Shown here: one piece after another, positions 29,481 to 37,813 of the stretch | How the letters are laid out: each line of letters opens with the position of its first letter | Position numbering within the stretch: the stretch's first letter is position 1 | Assembly (NCBI RefSeq): GCF_004295665.1 | Contig: NZ_CP034759.1 | Coordinates: 4,030,001 to 4,094,000, forward strand | Source of the DNA: Litorilituus sediminis | GTDB taxonomy: Bacteria > Pseudomonadota > Gammaproteobacteria > Enterobacterales > Alteromonadaceae | Direction of reading: 5' to 3' | DNA: 64,000 nt | The notes under the pieces: generated by a model | Seen by the model: only the letters and a program-made list of their open reading frames with translations | Told to the model about the DNA's origin: nothing | The model's database searches: none | Made by a program: the position numbers and the translations under genes

Positions 29481-30305
29481 ATGATTTCTGTTACCCCTAA
29501 GGCGTTATCAGGCAATGAAAACAAGGTTGATTTAAAGCAACTTTCTAGTGAACAAATTGCTTTAGATATTAAAGATTTAAACCTATACTACGGCCAAAAG
29601 CAGGCGCTGCAAAACATTACTATGTCAATCCCTAAAGGGCAGGTAACTGCTTTTATCGGACCAAGTGGTTGTGGTAAGTCTACTTTACTTCGCTGTATTA
29701 ACCGCATGAACGATTTGGTTGATGGTTGTAATATCACGGGTGAAATCAATTTGCATGGCGAAAACATCTATAACAAGCATGTTGATGTGGCAGAGCTTCG
29801 TCGTAAAGTGGGTATGGTATTTCAAAGACCAAACCCATTCCCAAAAACGATTTATGAAAATGTGGTTTATGGTTTACGTATCGCTGGCGAAAACAATCGC
29901 CGCGTACTTGATGATGCGGTAGAAAAGTCATTACGTAGTGCTGCGCTGTGGAATGAAGTGAAAGATAGACTTCACGAAAGTGCCCTGGGTCTATCGGGTG
30001 GTCAGCAGCAACGTTTGGTTATTGCTCGCGCTGTCGCTATTGAGCCAGAAGTACTTTTACTTGATGAGCCAACCTCTGCGCTTGACCCAATTTCAACATT
30101 AACGATTGAAGAGCTAATCAATGATCTGAAAAAGCAATTTACCGTAGTTATCGTTACTCATAATATGCAGCAGGCTGCTCGTGTATCAGATCAAACAGCC
30201 TTTATGTACATGGGCGATTTGATAGAATATAGCGATACCAATACGTTATTTACTACGCCGAGTAAAAAGAAAACTGAAGATTACATTACCGGTCGATACG
30301 GATAA
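29481..30305 (+). CDS. pstB: Phosphate ABC transporter ATP-binding protein
   Basis: 274 aa. Walker [11 protein letters not shown]-loop [19 protein letters not shown] (diagnostic for PstB), signature LSGGQQQRL, Walker [14 protein letters not shown], switch His in [13 protein letters not shown]. The C-terminus ends DYITGRYG, the usual PstB tail. It has an extra ~15 residues at the N-terminus. Couples ATP hydrolysis to phosphate import and, with PhoU, to PhoR signalling. 16 bp before phoU. Confidence 0.96.
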   Translation: MISVTPKALSGNENKVDLKQLSSEQIALDIKDLNLYYGQKQALQNITMSIPKGQVTAFIGPSGCGKSTLLRCINRMNDLVDGCNITGEINLHGENIYNKHVDVAELRRKVGMVFQRPNPFPKTIYENVVYGLRIAGENNRRVLDDAVEKSLRSAALWNEVKDRLHESALGLSGGQQQRLVIARAVAIEPEVLLLDEPTSALDPISTLTIEELINDLKKQFTVVIVTHNMQQAARVSDQTAFMYMGDLIEYSDTNTLFTTPSKKKTEDYITGRYG

Positions 30306-30321
30306 GCAGAGGATATTTATA

Positions 30322-31029
30322 ATGGATAACTTACATATAGGCCGTCATATTTCAGGTCAATTTAACGAAGATTTAGAGCGCGTTATCAATAATGTTATGC
30401 ATATGGGCGGTTTAGTTGAAAAGCAATTAACCGATGCCTTATCAGCAGTACATAATGCCGATGAAGAACTTGCTAAAGAAGTGCTTAATGGTGATTATCA
30501 AATCAATGCCTATGAAGTGAGTATTGATGATGAATGTACGCGTATTATTGCGAAAAGGCAGCCAGCAGCAGGTGATTTACGTTTAATTATGGCAATTGTT
30601 AAAACGATTGCGGATTTAGAGCGTATTGGCGATGAAGCGGAAAAAATCGCAAAAGTTGCGTTAGAAAGTTTTTCTTCTTCACAACAAGACTTATTAGTTA
30701 ATTTAGATAACTTAGGTCGCCATGTGATTGAGTTTTTACAAAAAACGTTAGATGCATTTACACGCATGGATATTGATGCGGCGATTAAAATTCATCAAAC
30801 GGATGATAAAATTAATCGTGAATATGAAGCCTTAATGCGTCAATTAATGACTTATATGATGGAAGACCCGCGCGCTATTCCGCAGGTAATGACAGTTATT
30901 TGGTCAGCTAGAGCGTTAGAGCGTATTGGTGATCGCTGTCAAAACATTTGTGAGTACATTATTTACTTTGTCAAAGGTAAGGTTGTAAGGCACACTACCG
31001 CAGAAGCTATAGAAGACTTAATAAAGTAA
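30322..31029 (+). CDS. phoU: Phosphate signalling regulator PhoU
   Basis: 235 aa with two three-helix repeats, each bearing a metal-binding E(D)xxxD-type motif: RLIMAIVKTIADLERIGDEAEKIAKVA and TVIWSARALERIGDRCQNICEYIIYFVKG. Begins HIGRHISGQFNEDLERVINNVMHMGGLVEKQL. Cytoplasmic negative regulator that links the Pst transporter to PhoR. Last gene of the pstCAB-phoU operon; phoB and phoR are not in the window. Confidence 0.96.
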   Translation: MDNLHIGRHISGQFNEDLERVINNVMHMGGLVEKQLTDALSAVHNADEELAKEVLNGDYQINAYEVSIDDECTRIIAKRQPAAGDLRLIMAIVKTIADLERIGDEAEKIAKVALESFSSSQQDLLVNLDNLGRHVIEFLQKTLDAFTRMDIDAAIKIHQTDDKINREYEALMRQLMTYMMEDPRAIPQVMTVIWSARALERIGDRCQNICEYIIYFVKGKVVRHTTAEAIEDLIK

Positions 31030-31050
31030 ATGACTTTATATATGAATTCT

Positions 31051-31081
31051 TTAGCTAGTACCTTATCGTGGTGCTAGCTAA
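31051..31081 (+). terminator. Hairpin after phoU
   Basis: 12-bp stem with one G-T pair (31051-31062 with 31070-31081), 7-nt loop, followed by an A run instead of T. It marks the gap between the pst operon and the pit pair. Confidence 0.4.
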
Positions 31082-31218
31082 AAAATTCTACCTACGCCTC
31101 AGAACACCTGTTTTATTGTCAAATTAAGCTAATATTAGCATTTAACTTTGTTCGTTAAATGGGTTACTATCCGCGGCGAATAACAATAACGAGAGTTCGT
31201 TCAGCTGGAAACATTATT

Positions 31219-31899
31219 ATGGCCAGAAATACAATCTTAGGTGTTTTTGCAAAATCACCTATCAAACCGTTAGAAAATCACATTCAAATAGTGGTTAAAT
31301 GTAGCAAACAACTTATCCCATTTTTTGCTGCTTGTGTTGAACAAGACTGGGACGAAGCAGCAACTATTCGTCGTAAATTGTCAAAGTATGAGCAAGAAGC
31401 CGATGCATTAAAGCGTCAGTTACGCTTAGAGTTACCTGGCGGTTTATTTATGCCAGTTGATAGAGCTGATTTATTAGAGCTATTAACTCAGCAAGATAAA
31501 ATTGCTAATAAAGCAAAAGATATTGCTGGCCGTGTTCTAGGTCGCCAATTGCAAGTGCCAGAAAGCTTACAAACAGAATTTACTGCTTATTTACAGCGCT
31601 GTATTGATGCGACTGAAAAAGCGGCAGAAGCAATTAATGAATTAGACGACTTACTAGAGACAGGCTTTAAAGGACGTGAAGTAGAGTTAGTGGCTAAGAT
31701 GATTGAGCAATTAGACTTAATTGAAGATGACACTGACACGCTACAAATTAGCCTGCGTAAAAACTTATTAGCGATTGAAAAGGATTTAAATCCAGTTGAT
31801 GTAATCTTCTTATATCAAATTATTGATTGGGTTGGCGACTTAGCTGACTTAGCTGAGCGTGTTGGCGCACGTTTAGAAATTCTTTTAGCTCGAAAATAA
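31219..31899 (+). CDS. Pit accessory protein, DUF47/TIGR00153 (PhoU-like)
   Basis: 226 aa from the ATG at 31219 (MARNTILGVFAKSPIKPLE); the frame is open back to 31159, but the family begins here. All-helical PhoU-like protein: LLTQQDKIANKAKDIAGRVLGRQL and IEDDTDTLQISLRKNLL followed by DVIFLYQIIDWVGDLADLAERVGARLEILLARK. The gene lies 10 bp before the PiT transporter, the standard pairing for the regulator of low-affinity phosphate uptake. Cytoplasmic. Confidence 0.9.
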   Translation: MARNTILGVFAKSPIKPLENHIQIVVKCSKQLIPFFAACVEQDWDEAATIRRKLSKYEQEADALKRQLRLELPGGLFMPVDRADLLELLTQQDKIANKAKDIAGRVLGRQLQVPESLQTEFTAYLQRCIDATEKAAEAINELDDLLETGFKGREVELVAKMIEQLDLIEDDTDTLQISLRKNLLAIEKDLNPVDVIFLYQIIDWVGDLADLAERVGARLEILLARK

Positions 31900-31909
31900 G
31901 GTTTAACTG

Positions 31910-33175
31910 ATGGAAATTTTACTTAACTATGGTTCAACCTTAGTCATTATTGCTGCGGTTGTCGGTTTCTTTATGGCTTGGGGTATTGGTGCAAATGACG
32001 TAGCCAATGCTATGGGCACCTCAGTAGGATCAAAAGCACTAACCATTAAGCAAGCGATTATTATTGCAATGGTGTTTGAATTTGCCGGTGCTTATTTAGC
32101 CGGTGGTGAAGTAACGTCAACCATTCGTAAGGGTATTATAGACGCTAGTTATTTCGTTGATACCCCTGAATTACTTGTCTTTGGTATGATTTCAGCCTTG
32201 TTTGCTGCGGCGACTTGGTTACTTATTGCTTCAGCGTTAGGTTGGCCGGTATCGACAACACACTCAATTATTGGTGCAATTGTTGGTTTTGCGGCAATGG
32301 GCGTAAGTGTTGATGCCGTTACTTGGAGCAAAGTAGGTGGTATCGTAGGTAGTTGGATAATAACACCACTTATCTCAGGTGTTATTGCTTTTGTCATCTT
32401 TAATAGTGCACAAAAATTAATTTTTGATACTGAAAAACCGCTAGAGCAAGCTAAGCGCTGGGTGCCTTTGTATATGTTCCTAGCAGGTTTTGTCTTAGCC
32501 TTAGTGACCATCAAAAAAGGTTTAAAGCACTTAAATCTACATATTGATGGTACAGAAGCCTACATATACGCAATATTAACTGCTGTTATTGTTGCCGTTA
32601 TTGGTAAAGTATTTATTGCTAAACTTAAGTTTGACGAAAATGTTGCTAAAGAAGCGCACTACGTTAATGTTGAGAAAGTATTTGCTATTTTAATGGTGGT
32701 AACGGCATGTTGTATGGCGTTTGCTCACGGTTCAAACGATGTTGCTAATGCGATTGGTCCACTAGCTGCAGTTGTTAGTATTGTTGGTAATGAAGGTGAG
32801 ATTGTTGCTAAATCACCATTAGCTTGGTGGATTCTACCTTTAGGTGGTTTTGGTATTGTTGCTGGTCTGGCTATTTTTGGTCATAAAGTTATCGCAACCA
32901 TAGGTAAAGGCATTACCCATTTAACGCCAAGTCGTGGTTTTGCCGCTGAGCTTGCTGCTGCTTGTACCGTAGTTATTGCATCAGGTGCTGGTTTACCAAT
33001 CTCAACCACGCAAACATTAGTTGGTGCTGTATTAGGTGTTGGTATGGCGCGTGGTATTGCGGCAATTAACTTAGGTGTTGTTCGTAACATTGTTGTATCT
33101 TGGGTAATTACCTTACCTGTAGGTGCTGGCTTATCAATTATCTTCTTCTGGATGATGAAAGGCATGTTTGCTTAG
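31910..33175 (+). CDS. pit: PiT-family inorganic phosphate transporter
   Basis: 421 aa, about ten membrane helices, with the duplicated PiT signature: ANDVANAMGTSVGSKALTIKQA near the N-terminus and GSNDVANAIGPLAAV in the second half, plus paired PVSTTHSIIGAIVGF and PISTTQTLVGAVLGVG. A low-affinity phosphate or metal-phosphate symporter of the inner membrane. The length is in the 420-aa bacterial group, shorter than E. coli PitA (499). No Pho box was seen before its accessory gene, consistent with constitutive or oppositely regulated expression. Confidence 0.93.
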   Translation: MEILLNYGSTLVIIAAVVGFFMAWGIGANDVANAMGTSVGSKALTIKQAIIIAMVFEFAGAYLAGGEVTSTIRKGIIDASYFVDTPELLVFGMISALFAAATWLLIASALGWPVSTTHSIIGAIVGFAAMGVSVDAVTWSKVGGIVGSWIITPLISGVIAFVIFNSAQKLIFDTEKPLEQAKRWVPLYMFLAGFVLALVTIKKGLKHLNLHIDGTEAYIYAILTAVIVAVIGKVFIAKLKFDENVAKEAHYVNVEKVFAILMVVTACCMAFAHGSNDVANAIGPLAAVVSIVGNEGEIVAKSPLAWWILPLGGFGIVAGLAIFGHKVIATIGKGITHLTPSRGFAAELAAACTVVIASGAGLPISTTQTLVGAVLGVGMARGIAAINLGVVRNIVVSWVITLPVGAGLSIIFFWMMKGMFA

Positions 33176-33208
33176 GCAAACTTAAGCAAGTTACTAAATT
33201 TCTCGCAT

Positions 33209-33240
33209 AAAAAAGCCACAACCTAGGTTGTGGCTTTTTT
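33209..33240. terminator. Bidirectional terminator between pit and the parvulin gene
   Basis: 15-bp perfect stem (33209-33223 with 33226-33240) with a 2-nt apex, an A run at the left and a T run at the right, so it can end transcription from both convergent genes. Confidence 0.9.
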
Positions 33241-33263
33241 GTTTTTGAATGGATTAGCTAAGA

Positions 33264-33542
33264 TTAGCTACGAGAGGTTACTTCCAATAAGTGGTAGCCA
33301 AATTGAGTTTGTACAGGTCCCTGTACCTCATTTAATGGCGCTGAAAATACTACTTTGTCAAACTCTGGCACCATTTGTCCTGGACCAAAGCTACCTAAGT
33401 CACCACCTTGAGCATTTGAAGGGCAAGTTGAGTGATCTTTAGCCGCTTCAGCAAAATCTTTACCTGCTTCAATTTCAGCTTTAATCGCTAAACACTCTTC
33501 CTCGGTATCAACTAATAGATGACGTGCGGTTGCTTGAGACAT
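33264..33542 (-). CDS. ppiC: PpiC-type peptidyl-prolyl cis-trans isomerase (parvulin)
   Basis: 92 aa, a free-standing parvulin domain without signal peptide, hence cytoplasmic. Contains ATARHLLVDTEEECLAIKAEIEAGKDFAEAAKDHSTCPS, GGDLGSFGPGQMVPEFDKVVF and a C-terminal QTQFGYHLLEV, matching E. coli PpiC (93 aa) block for block. It isomerises prolyl peptide bonds. Confidence 0.93.
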   Translation of the reverse strand: MSQATARHLLVDTEEECLAIKAEIEAGKDFAEAAKDHSTCPSNAQGGDLGSFGPGQMVPEFDKVVFSAPLNEVQGPVQTQFGYHLLEVTSRS

Positions 33543-33732
33543 ACTTCTTTCCTATTTATTAATATTATTATGCATATAGTTTGGTCATTGCTCTTAAGTA
33601 ACCACCTAGCTATATATAATTTGAGCATAATCACCATAACGTATCTAAATGCAGAAAGAAAGAGAACTTTTGGTGAATTGTACTGGCTTTGCTACTATAA
33701 GCGCCAACTTGTTATTTACTAATAGAGTACCT

Positions 33733-34653
33733 ATGGATAGTGCTGTATCGCTTACTCATAGTAGGCTACCTAACCTTAAACACCTGCAATATCTTGTGGC
33801 TCTGGATAAACACCAGCATTTTAATCATGCCGCTAAGGCCTGTTTTGTTAGCCAATCAACGCTCAGTAGTGCGATTGCTAAGCTAGAAGAGCAACTGGCG
33901 TGTCAATTAATTGAAAGAGAACACAAAAGCTTTGTTTTCACCTCTCAAGGTAAGCGTATTGTCGCCATGGCGCAGCAACTATTACTTAGTGCCAATGAGT
34001 TAGTTGATTATGCGAAACAGCAAAGTTGCCCGCATTCAGGCAGTATTCGTATTGGCTGTATTCCAACCATAGCACCGTATTTATTGACTGATTTAGTCCA
34101 TGAGTGTCAACAGCATTTACCTGATCTTAAGCTGTATTTACGTGAAGACACCACGGAAAACTTACTAGTGCAGTTATCTCAAGGTGATATTGATACGGCA
34201 ATTCTTGCTTTACCTATAGCTAATCATGGCTTTGTCGAAAAAGTACTTGGTCAAGACGCATTTTTTATTGCTGGCGCTAGCGATAAAGTGGATAGTTTTT
34301 TGAAAAGCTATGATTACGTTACTTTACCAGAGCAAAGTGTCTTTTTACTTAATCAAGAGCATTGCTTAACTGAGCATGCAATTTCAGCCTGCCAATTAAA
34401 AGATGTTAGCCGTATTAATTCCTTCTCTGCGTCAAGCTTAGCAACCTTAGTACAAATGACGGCATTTCATCAAGGTATTACGTTTTTACCTAGTATGGCG
34501 GTTAAAAAAGGTATAGGAATGGGGCAGGGGCTTTCTATTCAACCTATGGAAGGGGAAGTTTATCGAGATATAGGCATGCTTTGGCGAGCAAGTAGTCAGC
34601 GACAAGCAACCTTTGAACTATTGTCTGACAGAGTATCAGCTTTGCTAGATTGA
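33733..34653 (+). CDS. LysR-family regulator, OxyR-like paralogue
   Basis: 306 aa from the ATG at 33733 (an earlier in-frame ATG at 33649 gives an unlikely leader). N-terminal winged helix: LPNLKHLQYLVALDKHQHFNHAAKACFVSQSTLSSAIAKLEEQL. The effector domain includes IGCIPTIAPYLLTDLV and EHCLTEHAISAC, where two Cys are nine residues apart, as Cys199 and Cys208 in E. coli OxyR. The second LysR gene here (55134) is the closer OxyR match, so this is a diverged paralogue that could be peroxide-responsive. No peroxidase gene is beside it; yaiL-like, glutaredoxin and msrPQ genes follow. Confidence 0.82.
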   Translation: MDSAVSLTHSRLPNLKHLQYLVALDKHQHFNHAAKACFVSQSTLSSAIAKLEEQLACQLIEREHKSFVFTSQGKRIVAMAQQLLLSANELVDYAKQQSCPHSGSIRIGCIPTIAPYLLTDLVHECQQHLPDLKLYLREDTTENLLVQLSQGDIDTAILALPIANHGFVEKVLGQDAFFIAGASDKVDSFLKSYDYVTLPEQSVFLLNQEHCLTEHAISACQLKDVSRINSFSASSLATLVQMTAFHQGITFLPSMAVKKGIGMGQGLSIQPMEGEVYRDIGMLWRASSQRQATFELLSDRVSALLD

Positions 34654-34728
34654 TAGATAGGATTGTAGGCTTGTATCCTTTACTATTAACGTTAAAATAC
34701 GCTCATTTAGTTATTTAAGGTCTTTTTT

Positions 34729-35280
34729 ATGGCATCTCTTCAAGAACAGTTGCTTAAAGCGGGGTTAACAACCAAGCAAAAAGCACGTCAAGCAAATACA
34801 GATAAACGCAAGAAAAATAAACAAAAACGCAGTGGTGTCGCCCATGACGCGACATTGCAAGAAAAGGTTAAGCAAGAGCTTGAACAAAGTAAGGCAGAAA
34901 AGCTTGCTAAAGATAATGCCTTAAATGATGAAAAGAAAAAGCAACTTGCAGCTAAAGAGCAAAGTTTACGTATTAAACAAATTCTTGAGCACCATCACCT
35001 TAGTGATGTTGCTGGCGAGCAGGAGTATAACTACACCTTTGATAATAAAATTAAAAAATTAGCATTGGATGATAAAACCTACCAAGCCTTGGTAAATGGT
35101 CGCCTTGCGTTATGTGGCTTAAATGATGTGACTTATATTGTTACCTCAGAAACCGCGGCAAAACTTGCTGAGTTAGATGCTAAAGTCGTGTTAGTACAAA
35201 ACGATAAAGTGACTGATGAAGCAGTAGATGAAGATGATCCGTATGCTGATTACCAAATACCTGATGATTTAATGTGGTAG
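34729..35280 (+). CDS. yaiL: DUF2058 (YaiL-like) nucleoprotein
   Basis: 183 aa, highly charged. Begins MASLQEQLLKAGLTTKQKAR followed by a lysine/arginine-rich stretch, then a long helical part (EKVKQELEQSKAEKLAKDNALNDEKKKQL) and a conserved C-terminal globular half (YNYTFDNKIKKLALDD, LVNGRLALCGLNDVTYIV) ending DDPYADYQIPDDLMW. This is the DUF2058/YaiL pattern, annotated as nucleoprotein/polynucleotide-associated. Cytoplasmic; role unknown. Confidence 0.88.
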   Translation: MASLQEQLLKAGLTTKQKARQANTDKRKKNKQKRSGVAHDATLQEKVKQELEQSKAEKLAKDNALNDEKKKQLAAKEQSLRIKQILEHHHLSDVAGEQEYNYTFDNKIKKLALDDKTYQALVNGRLALCGLNDVTYIVTSETAAKLAELDAKVVLVQNDKVTDEAVDEDDPYADYQIPDDLMW

Positions 35281-35358
35281 CGCTAAAGCATTTTTAACAT
35301 TAAGTTTTTAGCACTGAGTTGTTAGCACTGGATTTAGCCGAATATTATTTTTATACAC

Positions 35359-35396
35359 CCGCGCGACTTTATGCTAAAATCGCGCGGTTTTTATTT
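35359..35396 (+). terminator. Terminator after the yaiL-like gene
   Basis: 8-bp GC-rich stem (35359-35366 with 35380-35387), 13-nt loop, then TTTTTATTT. It covers the in-frame ATG at 35371, which argues that the glutaredoxin really starts downstream at 35413. Confidence 0.75.
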
Positions 35397-35412
35397 GAGT
35401 AGAGTTATAACT

Positions 35413-35787
35413 ATGTTGATGTCTATTATTCGTTGGCCCATTGGTCGTTTGATATTATTACTTAATTTTATCTTTTCACCTAGATCACCAAAGCGTCCTG
35501 CTCAAGAGCAAGCAACGTTGGATGAGAAAACGCAAAACCTGAGCTTATATCAACTACCAAGTTGCCCATTTTGCGTTAAAGTGCGCCGTGCCATGAAGCG
35601 TGAAGGTTTAAAAATTGAACTGCGTAATATTAATGGCAACAATGATTTTCGCGAAGAATTAATCCGCGAAGGTGGTAAGCGTACTGTACCTTGTTTACGT
35701 ATTGAACATGAAGACGGCAAGGTGCAATGGCTTTATGAGTCAAGTGATGTGGTTGCTCATTTGCAGCAATTAACAAAAGCCGCCTAA
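35413..35787 (+). CDS. Membrane-anchored glutaredoxin-like protein
   Basis: 124 aa from the ATG at 35413. Residues about 5-22 (IIRWPIGRLILLLNFIFS) form one hydrophobic helix, then a linker, then a glutaredoxin domain with the redox pair Cys51-Pro-Phe-Cys54 in PSCPFCVKVRRAMKREGL, TVPCLRIE (cis-Pro loop) and ESSDVVAHL. By the positive-inside rule (positively charged PRSPKR after the helix) the domain should face the cytoplasm. It lies immediately before msrP-msrQ, which suggests a shared redox-repair theme, though msrPQ take electrons from the quinone/flavin side. Confidence 0.85.
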   Translation: MLMSIIRWPIGRLILLLNFIFSPRSPKRPAQEQATLDEKTQNLSLYQLPSCPFCVKVRRAMKREGLKIELRNINGNNDFREELIREGGKRTVPCLRIEHEDGKVQWLYESSDVVAHLQQLTKAA

Positions 35788-35865
35788 ATTCCACTATTTG
35801 AGAAATTTTTTCTCAGCACTTCGTGTCTAATGAATTAATCTATCATTATTTTATTAGGCACATCT

Positions 35866-36873
35866 ATGCTTATTAAGCTTACACGTCGCAGTGATATCAA
35901 AGAATCACACGTTACCGATGAAGAGGTATATCTTCAGCGTCGTCAATTATTAAAACAGTTTGGCTTTTTAGGGGCTGGGGCTTTATTAGCCAGTGCCAGC
36001 AATCAAAGTTATGCCAGTTGGTTTAGTGATGAAAAGCAGTCTCAGTTTAAAACCACGCCTTTAAAGTACAAAGCGGATAGTCAAAATAGCTCACTTATTT
36101 TAACCGATGAAGCAAAAGTTATTTCTCATAATAACTTTTATGAATTTGGCGCAAAGAAAGAGCAGCCAGCGCAGTTATCACAATCATTTAAAGTAAACCC
36201 TTGGCAGTTAAAGGTCACAGGTGAGTGCGAAAATCCCATTACCTTAGATTACGATGATTTATTTTCAATGTTTGCCATTGAGGAGCGTATTTATCGCTTA
36301 CGTTGTGTTGAAGCATGGTCAATGGTCATTCCTTGGTTAGGTTTCCCTTTGGCGAAATTAATTGCCAAAGCAAAGCCAACGTCAAAGGCAAAGTATGTCG
36401 CTTTTGAAACCTTGTATGATCCTGAGCAAATGCCAGGACAAACCAATAGGCGTTTAGGTGGCGGAATTAGCTACCCTTATAAAGAAGGCTTAAGGCTTGA
36501 TGAAGCAAGCAATCCATTAACGCTTATGAGTGTTGGCTTATATGGAAAAACGCTGCCGCCGCAAAATGGCGCGCCAATTCGTTTAGTTGTGCCATGGAAA
36601 TATGGCTTTAAAAGCATTAAATCTATTGTTGGTATTCGCTTTGTTGAGCATCAACCGGCAACAACATGGAATGATTTAGCCCCTCAAGAATATGGCTTTT
36701 ATGCCAATGTCAATCCGAATCACGACCACCCAAGGTGGAGTCAAGCAAGTGAGCGTCGCATTACTGGCGCAGGTTTATTTGCCGCTAAGCGCATAGATAC
36801 TTTGCCTTTTAATGGCTATGGCGAGCAGGTCGCTGATATGTATCAAAAGATGAATTTAAGTCAGTTTTATTAG
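35866..36873 (+). CDS. msrP: Protein-methionine-sulfoxide reductase catalytic subunit MsrP
   Basis: 335 aa periplasmic molybdoenzyme (formerly YedY). Twin-arginine signal: Arg25-Arg26 in [20 protein letters not shown]. The Mo-ligand Cys147 lies in [26 protein letters not shown]-like [25 protein letters not shown] binds the molybdopterin. It reduces oxidised methionines of periplasmic proteins. The gene is 9 bp before msrQ. Length equals E. coli MsrP (334). Confidence 0.96.
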   Translation: MLIKLTRRSDIKESHVTDEEVYLQRRQLLKQFGFLGAGALLASASNQSYASWFSDEKQSQFKTTPLKYKADSQNSSLILTDEAKVISHNNFYEFGAKKEQPAQLSQSFKVNPWQLKVTGECENPITLDYDDLFSMFAIEERIYRLRCVEAWSMVIPWLGFPLAKLIAKAKPTSKAKYVAFETLYDPEQMPGQTNRRLGGGISYPYKEGLRLDEASNPLTLMSVGLYGKTLPPQNGAPIRLVVPWKYGFKSIKSIVGIRFVEHQPATTWNDLAPQEYGFYANVNPNHDHPRWSQASERRITGAGLFAAKRIDTLPFNGYGEQVADMYQKMNLSQFY

Positions 36874-36882
36874 TGTAGCGAT

Positions 36883-37545
36883 ATGACCATAGTGAAATTA
36901 AGCAAAGCCGCGCCTAGTAACAAACTTTCTAGTAGCGCTAAAGTAACAGGGTTAAAGGTGATTATTCATATATTAGCCTTGTTGCCTGTGGTGCAAATAT
37001 ATTACCTTGCCTTTACCGCACAAATATCAGGTGATGTTGTTCAGCGGTTAATACATTTTACTGGCATAGGCGCTTTTAATTTACTGTTAATCACCTTAGC
37101 GGTAACACCAGTAGCTAAGCGATTTAAGCAAGGGTACTTAATGCAGGTTAAGCGCTTGTTAGGCTTATACAGCTTTTTTTATGGCTTATTACATGTTTTA
37201 AACTTTATGCTTTTTGATCTGCAGTTGGATTTAGCGCTATTTTTTGCAGAGGTGGTGAAGCGTCCTTATATCACTATAGGCATGTTGGCTTTTATTGCTT
37301 TAACCGCCTTAGCCGTCACCTCAATTTCGCGCATTAAACGCCGGATGGGAAAACGTTGGCAAGCGCTACATAATGTCATTTATCTTATTGCCATTTTAGT
37401 TGCCGTGCATTTTTATTGGTCGGTTAAATCAGAGCTGACATCACCTATTTTTTATTTCGCCATTACCTTAATTTTACTCAGTTTTCGATATAAAAAACTC
37501 AATGCTTTGATCTCATCGGTCTTTGCTCGTAAAAGCGCGCCCTGA
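36883..37545 (+). CDS. msrQ: MsrQ, heme-binding membrane subunit of the MsrPQ system
   Basis: 220 aa with about six membrane helices and the ferric-reductase-like core: LIHFTGIGAFNLLLITLAVTPVAKRF, LLGLYSFFYGLLHVLNFMLFDLQLD, KRRMGKRWQALHNVIYLIAILVAVHFYWSVKSE. His residues in FFYGLLH, WQALH and AVHFYW fit the b-type heme ligands. It passes electrons from the inner membrane to MsrP. Overlapping transcription unit with msrP. Confidence 0.94.
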   Translation: MTIVKLSKAAPSNKLSSSAKVTGLKVIIHILALLPVVQIYYLAFTAQISGDVVQRLIHFTGIGAFNLLLITLAVTPVAKRFKQGYLMQVKRLLGLYSFFYGLLHVLNFMLFDLQLDLALFFAEVVKRPYITIGMLAFIALTALAVTSISRIKRRMGKRWQALHNVIYLIAILVAVHFYWSVKSELTSPIFYFAITLILLSFRYKKLNALISSVFARKSAP

Positions 37546-37631
37546 TAGTTGTTTTATTCACCAGTATTTTATAATGTTGCCTGATAATTTATGACTTTAT
37601 CTTCTAACTTACAGGCGTTAATGTAGTTAAA

Positions 37632-37745
37632 GGCTTTTTATTTAGTTGAAGGCTTTTTATTTAGTTGAAGGCTTTTTATTTAGTTGAAGGCTTTTTATTT
37701 AGTTGAAGACTCTCTATTTAGTTGAAGGCTCTCTATTTAGTTGAA
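37632..37745. repeat. 19-bp tandem repeat, six units
   Basis: Six head-to-tail copies of a 19-bp unit (GGCTTTTTATTTAGTTGAA). Copies 1-4 (37632-37707) are identical; copies 5 and 6 (37708-37745) carry CTCTC-type substitutions, and partial units flank both ends. It lies between msrQ and the hemerythrin-GGDEF gene. It contains no ORF and no spacer, so it is a VNTR-like minisatellite. Confidence 0.95.
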
Positions 37746-37813
37746 GACTCCCCTATAGAGTAAGAGCAAAAGATAAAGTTGTGTAATCACGAATGTAATT
37801 TGTAGCAGTGTAG

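Noticed and set aside
35371-35412. Upstream start for the glutaredoxin at the ATG 35371.
   Set aside because: That ATG is in the loop of an intrinsic terminator and would add a non-homologous leader.
37632-37745. Short CRISPR array.
   Set aside because: The units are contiguous with no unique spacers, are only 19 bp, and no cas genes are present.
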